From NCBI GenBank assembly GCA_005800465.1, contig SYFI01000147.1, positions 1 to 5,718 on the forward strand: a stretch of DNA of 5,718 nt, read 5' to 3'. The notes beneath the pieces are model-generated. The model had not been told where the DNA came from. It made no database searches and saw only the letters and a program-made list of their open reading frames with translations. The translations under genes were made by a program, and so were the position numbers. This document shows, piece after piece, positions 1 through 5,718 of the stretch (position 1 is the stretch's first letter; each line of letters begins with the position of its first letter). Source of the stretch: Actinomycetota bacterium (GTDB taxonomy: Bacteria; Actinomycetota; Thermoleophilia; Miltoncostaeales; Miltoncostaeaceae).

Positions 1-524
1 AGCTAGAGGCGCTGCGGGTTGCCGCGCTCGAGCACGTGCGCCAGTACGGCGACCCCGTGCTACGAACACCTGCTGAGCGCGTCGAGGTATTTGACGAGGC
101 CCTCATCGCTGAGGTGCATGAGATGGCGCGCATCATGGAGGATGGCCGGGGGGTGGGGCTTGCGGCGCCGCAACTCGGGCGCCTGCGACGGCTCATCACC
201 GTCGCGCCATTCGATGACGGCGCCGCACATGCATTCGTGAACCCCGAAATCATTGAGCACTCCGATGAAACCGGTGTGGACACCGAGGGGTGCCTCTCGA
301 TCGGCGAGGTGAACGTCGAGGTGGAGCGCTATGCCTGGATCCGTGTGCGGGCGCAGGATCTCAACGGCACGCAGTTTGAGGCCGTGATCGAAGACTTCGC
401 GGCACGGGTTGTGCAGCACGAGATCGATCATCTCGACGGCATCCTCATTCTCGACCGGGCCTCGTCAGAAGATCGCCGCGCTGCTCTCGCCGAATTGCGC
501 GACTCGCTTCTGCCGAGCACGTAG
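1..524 (+). CDS. def: Peptide deformylase, 5' end probably outside the window
   Basis: Metal-dependent hydrolase that removes the N-formyl group from the initiator methionine of nascent proteins at the ribosome, releasing formate. All three family motifs are visible. Numbering from the GTG at 36, they are motif 1 GVGLAAPQ (residues 39-46), motif 2 EGCLS (84-88, Cys86 a metal ligand) and motif 3 QHEIDHLDG (127-135, His128 and His132 metal ligands, Glu129 catalytic). The start is uncertain. The GTG at 36 gives 162 aa, but the frame stays open back to position 3 and reads LEALRVAALEH just before VRQYGDPVLR. No Shine-Dalgarno precedes the GTG. Deformylases of some deep actinobacteria carry a similar helical extension before the GDPVLR strand, so I infer that the true start lies upstream of the window. 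The stop is TAG at 522-524 and fmt begins 9 nt later, the classical def-fmt pair. The product is secure; only the N-terminus is open. Confidence 0.96.
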   Translation, partial: LEALRVAALEHVRQYGDPVLRTPAERVEVFDEALIAEVHEMARIMEDGRGVGLAAPQLGRLRRLITVAPFDDGAAHAFVNPEIIEHSDETGVDTEGCLSIGEVNVEVERYAWIRVRAQDLNGTQFEAVIEDFAARVVQHEIDHLDGILILDRASSEDRRAALAELRDSLLPST

Positions 525-533
525 GGCCGGGCC

Positions 534-1445
534 ATGCGGGTGATCTTTGCGGGCAGCCCCGAGCCTGCCGTGCCCGTCCTGCGTGCACTTGTGGCGTCGC
601 ACCACGAGGTGGTGCTGGTGGTCACGCGTGAGGACCGCCCGAGGGGTAGATCGAAGACGCCGGTCTCTACGCCTGTCGGCGCGGTGGCATACGAATTGGG
701 CATCCCCACCCTCAAGCCGTCATCCATCAATACACCCGAGTCACTCCAGGTGCTGCGTGATGCCGATGCGGGCGCGTTGGCCGTCGCCGCATTCGGCCAG
801 ATCCTCCGTGATGACGTTCTCAGCGGGTGGCCGTGCATCAACGTGCACTACTCGCTGCTTCCCGCCTACCGCGGGGCGGCTCCCGTGGAGCGGGCACTCA
901 TGGACTGTGCAGATCGCATGGGCACCACGATCATGCAGATGGACGCGGGGCTCGATACCGGTCCAATTATCGAGTCCGTCGTGCTTGAGGTGTCCGAAGA
1001 CGACGACGCAGGTTCGGTGCTGCAGAAGATGGCTGAGGCATCGGGACCCGCGCTCGTGCGCGCGCTTGATGCGGTTGACGCCGGCACGCTGGTGGCCATG
1101 CCGCAGACGGATGAGGGGTCATCGGTGGCGTCCAAGATCACCGATGCAGACCGGCCGATTGACCCCTCCCGGCCCGCCCGCGAATTGGTGGGCCAGGTGC
1201 GCGCCCTCTCCCCGCATATCGGTGCGGTGTTGCACATTGATGGACAGCCGTTCAAGGTGTGGCGTACACGGGAGTGGGAATCACCCACGCCCGCCGGGCT
1301 GACGGCCCATTCCGGTGCACTGCTGCTCGGAACTGCCACCAACGGCCTGCAGATCCTCGGCATCCAGCCGCCCGGCAAGGGCCGCATGCCAATCGACGCC
1401 TTCCTGAGGGGGTACCGCGGTGAGCTCGACCTCACGTCCCCGTAA
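534..1445 (+). CDS. fmt: Methionyl-tRNA formyltransferase
   Basis: Transfers the formyl group of 10-formyltetrahydrofolate to Met-tRNAi in the cytoplasm, which makes the initiator tRNA for translation. The protein is 303 aa against about 310-315 usually. The N-terminal formyltransferase domain (about 1-200) opens with a Rossmann-type strand and AGSPEPAVPVL (6-16). It carries the catalytic triad as Asn103, His105 and Asp141, in INVHYSLLP (102-110), YRGAAP (112-117) and QMDAGLDTG (135-143). The C-terminal OB-like tRNA-binding domain starts near KITDADRPID, continues with RALSPHIGA and ends with IQPPGKGRM. PEPA instead of the common PEFA, and an aromatic residue after the catalytic His, are both usual in actinobacteria. 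The start is an ATG 9 nt after the def stop, with a weak purine stretch around the def stop codon. The 3' end overlaps rsmB by 26 nt. It works with def in the same transcript as a formylation-deformylation cycle. Confidence 0.97.
   Translation: MRVIFAGSPEPAVPVLRALVASHHEVVLVVTREDRPRGRSKTPVSTPVGAVAYELGIPTLKPSSINTPESLQVLRDADAGALAVAAFGQILRDDVLSGWPCINVHYSLLPAYRGAAPVERALMDCADRMGTTIMQMDAGLDTGPIIESVVLEVSEDDDAGSVLQKMAEASGPALVRALDAVDAGTLVAMPQTDEGSSVASKITDADRPIDPSRPARELVGQVRALSPHIGAVLHIDGQPFKVWRTREWESPTPAGLTAHSGALLLGTATNGLQILGIQPPGKGRMPIDAFLRGYRGELDLTSP
1406..1412 (+). promoter_or_regulatory. Shine-Dalgarno that fixes the rsmB start
   Basis: GAGGGGG lies inside the fmt coding sequence, 7 nt upstream of the GTG at 1420. 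That is ideal spacing. The alternative rsmB start, the ATG at 1459, has only AAGGG around the fmt stop about 10 nt upstream, so this site favours the GTG. Confidence 0.6.
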
Positions 1446-2769
1446 GGGTGAGCCCGGAATGGGCGGTGCCGCTCCGGCCCGCCGCGTGGCGCTGCGCGTG
1501 CTGCGCCGGGTGGATGACGGCGCCTACGCCGACCGCGCATTCACGGCCGAGGCCAACCGGTTCGAGCTGGAGCCGCGCGACCGCCAGCAGGCCCAGCGTC
1601 TTGTGTTCGGCACGGTGCAGATGCGTCGGACCCTCGACTGGCTCATTGATGGTGCGGCAGAGCGCCCCGATCGCATTGAGCCGGGTGTGCGCGACGTATT
1701 GCGCCTTGGGACGTACGAGATCATTGCGTCCGATGGCACGCCCGATCGCGCCGCCGTTGATCAGGCTGTGCACCTCGCGCGCATGCTTCCGGGGCACCGC
1801 GACAGGGCACCGGCCCGTGGCGGCCTTGTGAATGCCGTGCTCCGGCGTATCGCCAGCGAGGGACCTGCCCGGCTGGCAGAGCTCGGCCCCGGGGACTCGG
1901 CGCTCGTCAACTCATTCCCCGACTGGATCGCAGACGGCCTGGTGCGTTCGCTGGGGCAGGACGATGCCAACGCCGTGATGGCCGCTGCCAACCTGCCGAG
2001 CGAGTCAGCCGTGCGCTGGAATCCGCTGCGTGGGCCCCGCACAGAGCTGGAGCAGGAGATGCCCACGTGGCATGGCGACCCGCTGTTGCCCGAGGCCCTG
2101 GTGCTGGACGAGCCATTCGCGCTGGAGGATTCCGCGGCATTCGGCGCCGGGCTGGTGATGGGCCAGAGCCGGGCCTCGATGATCCCGGCCAGAGCACTCG
2201 ACCCGCAGCCCGGCGAGCGAATCCTTGACATGTGCGCGGCACCGGGTGCCAAGGCCACGCAGCTTGCGGCCCTCGCCGACGGCAAGGCCGAGATCGTGGC
2301 GATCGAGATGCACTCGTCGCGTGCCAGCGGACTTCGCGAGACGGCCGGGCGCATGGGTGCCCCGATGACGGTGATCGATGGCGATGCCCGCGAGGTGGAG
2401 ATCCCGGGTGGGTTGTTCGACGCCGTGCTGGTTGATGCCCCATGCACCGGCACAGGGGTACTGGCCTCACGTCCAGATGCGCGCTGGCGTCGTCGCGAAG
2501 AGGCGCTTGCACCGCTGGTGGAGATCCAGCAGGGGCTTCTGAATCGTGCACTCACCCTCGTGAAGCCCGGCGGGCGCGTGGTGTATTCCACCTGCAGCCT
2601 TCTGAACGGGGAAAATGAGGACGTCGTGCGCGCGTCCGGGGGCGAGATTGACGACCTGACAGCCCGATTCCCTGGAATGGCGTCACCTGACCTCCCGGGG
2701 GCACTGCGCCTGCTCCCGCACGTGAATGGCACTGATGGGTTCTTCGTTGCGCGGCTCGTGGGCCGATAA
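1420..2769 (+). CDS. rsmB: 16S rRNA (cytosine(967)-C(5))-methyltransferase
   Basis: SAM-dependent enzyme (RsmB/Sun/Fmu) that methylates C967 of 16S rRNA during small-subunit assembly. It has 449 aa against 429 in E. coli, with the excess mostly a basic N-terminal tail. Residues about 19-150 form the NusB-like RNA-binding domain (ARRVALRVL, LVFGTVQMRRTLDWL, VRDVLRLGTYEI, ARGGLVNAVLRR). A linker with SFPDW (165-169) follows, then the Rossmann methyltransferase domain from about 240. Its SAM motif is LDMCAAPGAKATQLA (269-283), motif IV is DAPCTGTG (339-346, Cys342) and motif VI is YSTCSL (389-394, nucleophile Cys392). The two cysteines are 50 residues apart, as I recall for E. coli RsmB. The C-terminus ends with the expected TDGFFVARL. 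PGAK replaces the usual PGGK, a mild variant. The GTG start overlaps fmt by 26 nt and has a good Shine-Dalgarno; the ATG at 1459 is the fallback. The NusB-like domain plus two cysteines separates it from the single-domain RsmF type. Confidence 0.95.
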   Translation: MSSTSRPRKGEPGMGGAAPARRVALRVLRRVDDGAYADRAFTAEANRFELEPRDRQQAQRLVFGTVQMRRTLDWLIDGAAERPDRIEPGVRDVLRLGTYEIIASDGTPDRAAVDQAVHLARMLPGHRDRAPARGGLVNAVLRRIASEGPARLAELGPGDSALVNSFPDWIADGLVRSLGQDDANAVMAAANLPSESAVRWNPLRGPRTELEQEMPTWHGDPLLPEALVLDEPFALEDSAAFGAGLVMGQSRASMIPARALDPQPGERILDMCAAPGAKATQLAALADGKAEIVAIEMHSSRASGLRETAGRMGAPMTVIDGDAREVEIPGGLFDAVLVDAPCTGTGVLASRPDARWRRREEALAPLVEIQQGLLNRALTLVKPGGRVVYSTCSLLNGENEDVVRASGGEIDDLTARFPGMASPDLPGALRLLPHVNGTDGFFVARLVGR

Positions 2770-2779
2770 CCTGCCGCCC

Positions 2780-3454
2780 ATGCCCGTGGCACTACGCACA
2801 CCCACAATTTGTCCGTCGCTCATGTCGGCTGATTCCATGCGGCTGGGCGAGCACGTAGATGCGCTCATGGCCCAAGGCGCGCGGGTGTTCCACATCGACG
2901 TGATGGATGGGCACTTCGTGCCAAACCTGATGCTCGGAACCGCTACCACCCGTGGGGTGGCCGATCGCGTGCATCCGTCAGATGGCATCGTCGACGTGCA
3001 CCTCATGGTGTCGCGGCCGGGCAATGCCATCCGTTGGTTTGCGCCCTACGCCGACATGATCAGCGTGCATGTGGAGGCAGATCCTCATCCGCACCAGTTG
3101 CTCACTGAGATCCGCGCAGCAGGGTGTCTGGCGGGGCTTGCGATCAACCCCGGCACACCGCTTGAGGCCGTGACCCCGTTGATTGAGTGCATCGACTACG
3201 TCAACTGCATGGGCGTGAACCCGGGCTTCAGTGGGCAGTCATTTATTCCCGAGACCATCGAGCGCCTGGTCGCCCTGCGCGATCTTCTGCCCGATCGCGT
3301 GCTGCTTCAGGTGGATGGCGGGGTGGGCCTCACGAATGCGGCATCCACACGCGCCGCTGGAGCCGACCTCATCGTGTCGGCATCAGCCATCTTCGGAGCC
3401 CCCGACCCGGTCGCGACGTACGGCGATCTGACCGATCGGATTCTGGCGGCGTGA
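2780..3454 (+). CDS. rpe: Ribulose-phosphate 3-epimerase
   Basis: Interconverts D-ribulose 5-phosphate and D-xylulose 5-phosphate in the pentose phosphate pathway. With the ATG at 2780 the protein has 224 aa, the usual family length, as a single TIM barrel. Family signatures run in order: CPSLMSAD (11-18), HIDVMDGHFVPN (38-49, metal ligands His38 and Asp40, the latter also an acid/base), DVHLMV (72-77, His74 a ligand), INPGTP, VNPGFSGQSF, and VDGGVGLTN (178-186, Asp179 a ligand and second acid/base). The phosphate-binding GADLIVSASAIF follows. The start is chosen because homologues begin a few residues before the PSxxSAD strand. The frame is open upstream to an ATG at 2726, but that would overlap rsmB by 44 nt and add a non-conserved tail. 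A GTG at 2786 is also possible. No Shine-Dalgarno precedes any of them. The gene sits 10 nt after rsmB and overlaps ribD by 4 nt, and its product ribulose 5-phosphate feeds RibB. Confidence 0.95.
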   Translation: MPVALRTPTICPSLMSADSMRLGEHVDALMAQGARVFHIDVMDGHFVPNLMLGTATTRGVADRVHPSDGIVDVHLMVSRPGNAIRWFAPYADMISVHVEADPHPHQLLTEIRAAGCLAGLAINPGTPLEAVTPLIECIDYVNCMGVNPGFSGQSFIPETIERLVALRDLLPDRVLLQVDGGVGLTNAASTRAAGADLIVSASAIFGAPDPVATYGDLTDRILAA

Positions 3455-4599
3455 CCCCGGCTGGCCGGCCAACGGCGGCCGAGCGCGCCCTGCTTGCCCG
3501 GGCATGCGATCTGGCGCTGCGTGCCCGTGGACAGGTGAGCCCGAACCCTGCCGTCGGCGCGGTCATCGCACGTGACGGCGAAGTCGTGGGGGAGGGCTGG
3601 CACACCGGTCCGGGAAAGCCACACGCAGAGCCCGAGGCCATTACGGCTGCCGGCCAAGCGACGCGCGGCGCCACCCTCGTATGCACTCTCGAGCCGTGCT
3701 CCCACACGGGACGCACTGGCCCATGCACTGACGCGGTAATTGCCGCGGGCATCGCACGGGTGGTAGTTGGGACCCTCGACCCACTTGAGCGCACGCGTGG
3801 ACAGGGCGTGAAAATCCTCACCGACGCCGGGATCGAGGTGGCGATTGCCGATGGCGAGGACGCCGATCATGCGCGGGAGGTGGCCTCACCATTTCTCACA
3901 TGGGCGGCCACGGGTCGTCCGGAGGTGATGCTGAAGATGTCGTCGTCGCTTGATGGCCGTGTCGCCACCCGCACCGGCAACACCCGGTGGATCTCCGGCC
4001 CGGAGGCCCGCGCACTGGTGCATCGCTGGCGCGCCGATATGGACGCCGTGGGCGTGGGTATCGGAACTGCCGACGCCGATGATCCATCGCTGACCGCCCG
4101 CGACGTCGACCCGGCACCTGTGCGCCGTGCCACCCGTGTGGTGTTTGACCCACACGCCCGGTTGCGCCTGGGTTCGGTGCTCGTACAGACGGCCCGCGAC
4201 ATCCCCGTGGTTGTGCTGGCCGGGTCGCTGGCCGCACCGGAGCGTGTGGATGCGCTTCGGGCGGCCGGTGTTGATGTTGAGGTGGGGCAGGCGGACCACG
4301 GCGCGGCATTCCTCGCCGAGGGGCTTGATGCGCTCGGGCGACGCGAGATCCAGTCAATCCTGGTTGAGGGTGGCCCCACAGTTGCCGGCGCCCTGCTTGA
4401 GGCGCACCTGGTGGACCGGTTGGCGTGGGTGGTAGCCCCCATCGTTATCGGCGGCGATGGCGCACCAGTTGCGGTGCGAGGTGTGGGCGCCGACGAGATC
4501 GCCGATGCAGCGAGGATCCCGGCACCCCGCGTGGAACGCCTTGGCGACGATGTGCTGCTGATCGGGCGGCTGCGCCCGGTGCCTGGGGGGAATGCCTGA
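3451..4599 (+). CDS. ribD: Bifunctional riboflavin deaminase/reductase RibD
   Basis: Carries out two successive steps of riboflavin synthesis: deamination of diaminohydroxyphosphoribosylaminopyrimidine and NADPH-dependent reduction of the ribosyl side chain. The protein is 382 aa (E. coli 367). The N-terminal CMP/dCMP-type deaminase domain (about 1-150) has SPNPAVGAV, the zinc motif HAE (58-60, His58 ligand, Glu60 catalytic) and EPCSHTGRTGPC (81-92, ligands Cys83 and Cys92). The 25- and 9-residue spacings between ligands match the E. coli enzyme. The C-terminal reductase domain (about 157-382) has KMSSSLDGR (162-170), TRWISGPEAR, ADADDPSLTAR and VEGGPTVAGALL. Both active sites look intact. 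The GTG start overlaps the rpe stop as GTGA, which suggests coupled translation; only a weak GGCGG precedes it. The frame is open further upstream inside rpe, but that reading is not RibD-like. GRTGPC, where many bacteria have GRTPPC, is familiar from actinomycetes. Confidence 0.96.
   Translation: MTPAGRPTAAERALLARACDLALRARGQVSPNPAVGAVIARDGEVVGEGWHTGPGKPHAEPEAITAAGQATRGATLVCTLEPCSHTGRTGPCTDAVIAAGIARVVVGTLDPLERTRGQGVKILTDAGIEVAIADGEDADHAREVASPFLTWAATGRPEVMLKMSSSLDGRVATRTGNTRWISGPEARALVHRWRADMDAVGVGIGTADADDPSLTARDVDPAPVRRATRVVFDPHARLRLGSVLVQTARDIPVVVLAGSLAAPERVDALRAAGVDVEVGQADHGAAFLAEGLDALGRREIQSILVEGGPTVAGALLEAHLVDRLAWVVAPIVIGGDGAPVAVRGVGADEIADAARIPAPRVERLGDDVLLIGRLRPVPGGNA
4585..4590 (+). promoter_or_regulatory. 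Shine-Dalgarno of ribE
   Basis: A run of six G lies near the end of ribD, 8 nt upstream of the ATG at 4599. It supports that ATG, which shares one base with the ribD stop (TGATG). Together they suggest direct initiation plus stop-start coupling. Confidence 0.45.
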
Positions 4600-5210
4600 T
4601 GTTCACGGGTCTTGTTGAAGAGGTGGGCACGGTGCGTGCGCGCGTGCCCGGCACGGCTGGCGCCCGGCTGGTGATCGCGTGCGGTGTGGTGCGCGACGGA
4701 CTCGCCATCGGCGACTCGGTTGCGGTTAACGGGGCATGTCTCACCGTGGTGGAACTGACCGACGACTCCTTCGCGGTGGATTGCGTTGAGGAAACGCTTC
4801 GGCGCACTTCGGTAGGCGACCGCCACGCCGGGGACCCGGTGAACTTGGAGCGGGCCATGCGGGTGGGCGACCGCCTGGGTGGCCACATCGTGCAGGGGCA
4901 TGTGGATGGCACCGGCACAGTGCGTGGCATCACGCCCGAGGGCGACGGTGTGCTCATGTCAATCGCCTGCCCGGAGGAGGTGCTGCGGTACGTCGTGGAG
5001 AAGGGGTCAGTCACGGTTGATGGCGTGAGCCTGACGGTGGCGAGCCGTGAGGCAGACGGCTTCACCATCGCGCTGATCCCGCACACCATGGCTTCCACAA
5101 CTCTCGGCCGTGACGCAGTGGGCCGAAGTGTCAACTTGGAGGCCGATGTGGTGGCAAAGTACGTGGAGGCGCTGGTTCGCCCGCACATCCCCGGGGGAGA
5201 GACCTCCTGA
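4599..5210 (+). CDS. ribE: Riboflavin synthase, alpha chain
   Basis: Dismutates two 6,7-dimethyl-8-ribityllumazine molecules to riboflavin and the pyrimidine that is recycled by lumazine synthase. It is a cytoplasmic homotrimer in the family. The protein has 203 aa (E. coli 213) and begins with the invariant MFTGLVEE. Its two internally similar lumazine-binding barrels are visible. Barrel 1 (about 1-97) has GDSVAVNGACLTV (38-50), EETLRRTSVG and VNLERAM (81-87). Barrel 2 (about 98-190) has KGSVTVDGVSLTV (135-147), IPHTMASTTLG and VNLEADVVAKYVE (178-190). GGHIVQGHVDGTG bridges the two. The ATG is fixed by the conserved N-terminus and a G-rich site upstream; the frame is open further into ribD without family similarity. 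It overlaps ribD by one base. The naming varies: this is ribC in E. coli and mycobacteria, ribE in many other annotations. It is complete, with nothing missing. Confidence 0.96.
   Translation: MFTGLVEEVGTVRARVPGTAGARLVIACGVVRDGLAIGDSVAVNGACLTVVELTDDSFAVDCVEETLRRTSVGDRHAGDPVNLERAMRVGDRLGGHIVQGHVDGTGTVRGITPEGDGVLMSIACPEEVLRYVVEKGSVTVDGVSLTVASREADGFTIALIPHTMASTTLGRDAVGRSVNLEADVVAKYVEALVRPHIPGGETS
5193..5199 (+). promoter_or_regulatory. Shine-Dalgarno-like GGGGGAG before the last gene
   Basis: This purine run at the end of ribE is the only good ribosome-binding candidate for the next gene. It is 22 nt from the ATG at 5222, too far for normal use, but exactly 7 nt from an in-frame CTG at 5207-5209 that overlaps the ribE stop as CTGA. 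The site therefore raises the possibility of a non-ATG start. Confidence 0.4.
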
Positions 5211-5221
5211 GCACTGAGACG

Positions 5222-5718
5222 ATGCCCTTCTCGACAATCGAGACGGCAATTGAGGAGATCCGCAGCGGCCACATGGTCGTTGTGGTCGATTCCGAGGACC
5301 GTGAGAACGAGGGCGATCTGGTGATTGCCGGGCAGTTCGCCACGCCCGACGCCGTGAACTTCATGATCACCCATGGCCGCGGGCTCGTGTGCCTTGCGCT
5401 CTCCGAGGACCGCTGTGAGCAGCTGGGCCTCACGCAGATGGTGCGCAAGAACGAGGCACCGCTCGCCACGGCCTTTACCGAGGCCATCGAGGCGCGCGAG
5501 GGCACCACCACAGGAATCAGCGCACCCGACCGTTCGCGCACCATCATGGTGGCCATCGACCCGGACTCCGGGCCGAGCGATCTGGTGAAGCCCGGCCACG
5601 TGTTCCCGCTGCGGGCCAAGCCGGGTGGCGTGCTGGAGCGGGCGGGGCACACCGAAGCAGCGGTTGATCTGGCGCGCATGGCCGGGCTCATCCCCGCGGG
5701 TGTGATCTGCGAGATCAT
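5222..5718 (+). CDS. ribBA: 3,4-dihydroxy-2-butanone 4-phosphate synthase (RibB or N-terminal part of RibBA), 3' truncated by the window
   Basis: Converts ribulose 5-phosphate to 3,4-dihydroxy-2-butanone 4-phosphate and formate, supplying the four-carbon unit that lumazine synthase joins to the RibD product. From the ATG, 165 codons are present. They include the acidic catalytic loop DSEDRENEGDL (23-33), THGRGLVCLAL (50-60), TTTGISAPDRSRT (95-107), GHVFPLRAKPGGVLERAGHTEAAVDLAR with catalytic His143, and PAGVICEI at the window edge. All expected active-site residues so far are present. TEAIEA (86-91) replaces the more usual T-V-S/T-I-E/D-A. E. coli RibB has 217 aa; most actinobacterial homologues are fused to GTP cyclohydrolase II (about 400 aa), and that part would lie outside the window, so ribB versus ribBA cannot be decided here. 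The ATG is 11 nt after ribE with no close Shine-Dalgarno; an in-frame CTG at 5207 has a better-placed one and would add five residues. Confidence 0.93.
   Translation, partial: MPFSTIETAIEEIRSGHMVVVVDSEDRENEGDLVIAGQFATPDAVNFMITHGRGLVCLALSEDRCEQLGLTQMVRKNEAPLATAFTEAIEAREGTTTGISAPDRSRTIMVAIDPDSGPSDLVKPGHVFPLRAKPGGVLERAGHTEAAVDLARMAGLIPAGVICEI

Noticed and set aside
419..435. Perfect 6-bp inverted repeat CGAGAT-CGATC-ATCTCG in def
   Set aside because: It coincides exactly with the codons for the HEIDHLD metal-binding motif, has no U-run and lies mid-gene, so coding constraint explains it.
1667..3298. CCGATCGC recurring four times (1667, 1742, 2961, 3291), reminiscent of a HIP1-like element
   Set aside because: All four are in-frame GAT CGC (Asp-Arg) codon pairs preceded by C-ending context, so codon preference accounts for them. 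The full GCGATCGC palindrome is not seen.
3432..3439. Palindrome CCGATCGG just before the rpe stop, considered as a terminator or operator
   Set aside because: It is only 8 bp without a loop or T-tract, and ribD starts 12 nt later with overlapping codons, so termination there makes no sense.
3187..3450. Apparent 88-residue N-terminal extension of ribD inside rpe
   Set aside because: The region is Arg/Ser-rich, has no family similarity, and is the out-of-frame reading of conserved Rpe motifs. The GTG at 3451 gives normal RibD length.
3455..3500. GGCCGGCC palindrome near the ribD start, considered as regulatory structure
   Set aside because: Such GC palindromes are common by chance at this composition, and the codons fit the ribD frame; there is no further structure resembling a riboswitch.
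4425..4598. Apparent 58-residue N-terminal extension of ribE inside ribD
   Set aside because: Riboflavin synthase universally begins with MFTG at or near residue 1, which matches the ATG at 4599. The upstream reading is an Arg-rich shadow of the RibD C-terminus.
4445..5650. Long antisense open frame of 401 codons opposite ribE and ribBA
   Set aside because: High-GC coding DNA leaves long open frames on the other strand. Its translation has low-complexity Arg/Ser/Pro/Thr composition and no recognisable motif, while the + strand carries unmistakable enzymes. The same applies to 3867-4901 and 1761-2807 on the - strand.

Overview
The window is an ordinary, tightly packed, GC-rich (roughly two-thirds G+C by eye) stretch of bacterial chromosome with seven genes on the + strand and essentially no intergenic space. 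The genes are peptide deformylase (def, 5' end outside the window), methionyl-tRNA formyltransferase (fmt), 16S rRNA m5C967 methyltransferase (rsmB), ribulose-phosphate 3-epimerase (rpe), the riboflavin deaminase/reductase (ribD), riboflavin synthase alpha chain (ribE) and the start of DHBP synthase (ribB or ribBA, 3' end outside the window). Junctions are a 9-nt gap, a 26-nt overlap, a 10-nt gap, a 4-nt overlap (GTGA), a 1-nt overlap (TGATG) and an 11-nt gap. This is the layout of one polycistronic transcript. I see no promoter, terminator, riboswitch, RNA gene, repeat array or mobile element.

Organism: the order fmt-rsmB-rpe-ribD-ribE-ribBA is the one known from Actinomycetota; in Mycobacterium tuberculosis fmt, fmu, rpe, ribG, ribC, ribA2 and ribH lie in that order with insertions. 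Local motif variants agree: GSPEPA at the Fmt N-terminus, an aromatic residue in the Fmt H-x-SLLP motif, and GRTGPC in RibD. The def gene directly upstream of fmt, with an apparent N-terminal extension of the deformylase, recalls deep-branching actinobacteria such as Thermoleophilia. That last placement is inference from memory of the families, not a search result.

Layout: 1-1445 is the initiator-formylation pair. Fmt formylates Met-tRNAi and Def removes the formyl group from nascent proteins. 1420-2769 is the ribosomal RNA methyltransferase, which often follows fmt in bacteria. 2780-3454 is the pentose-phosphate epimerase. 3451-5718 is the riboflavin block. Rpe links to this block because it interconverts xylulose 5-phosphate and ribulose 5-phosphate, and the latter is the substrate of RibB. 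RibB makes the four-carbon unit, RibD processes the GTP-derived pyrimidine, and RibE performs the final dismutation to riboflavin. Lumazine synthase (ribH) is absent here and would be expected just downstream.

I found no evidence of a novel system. The points most worth a second look are the start of the last gene (a CTG has the well-placed Shine-Dalgarno, the ATG does not), the missing Shine-Dalgarno before rpe, and the absence of any local flavin control element.
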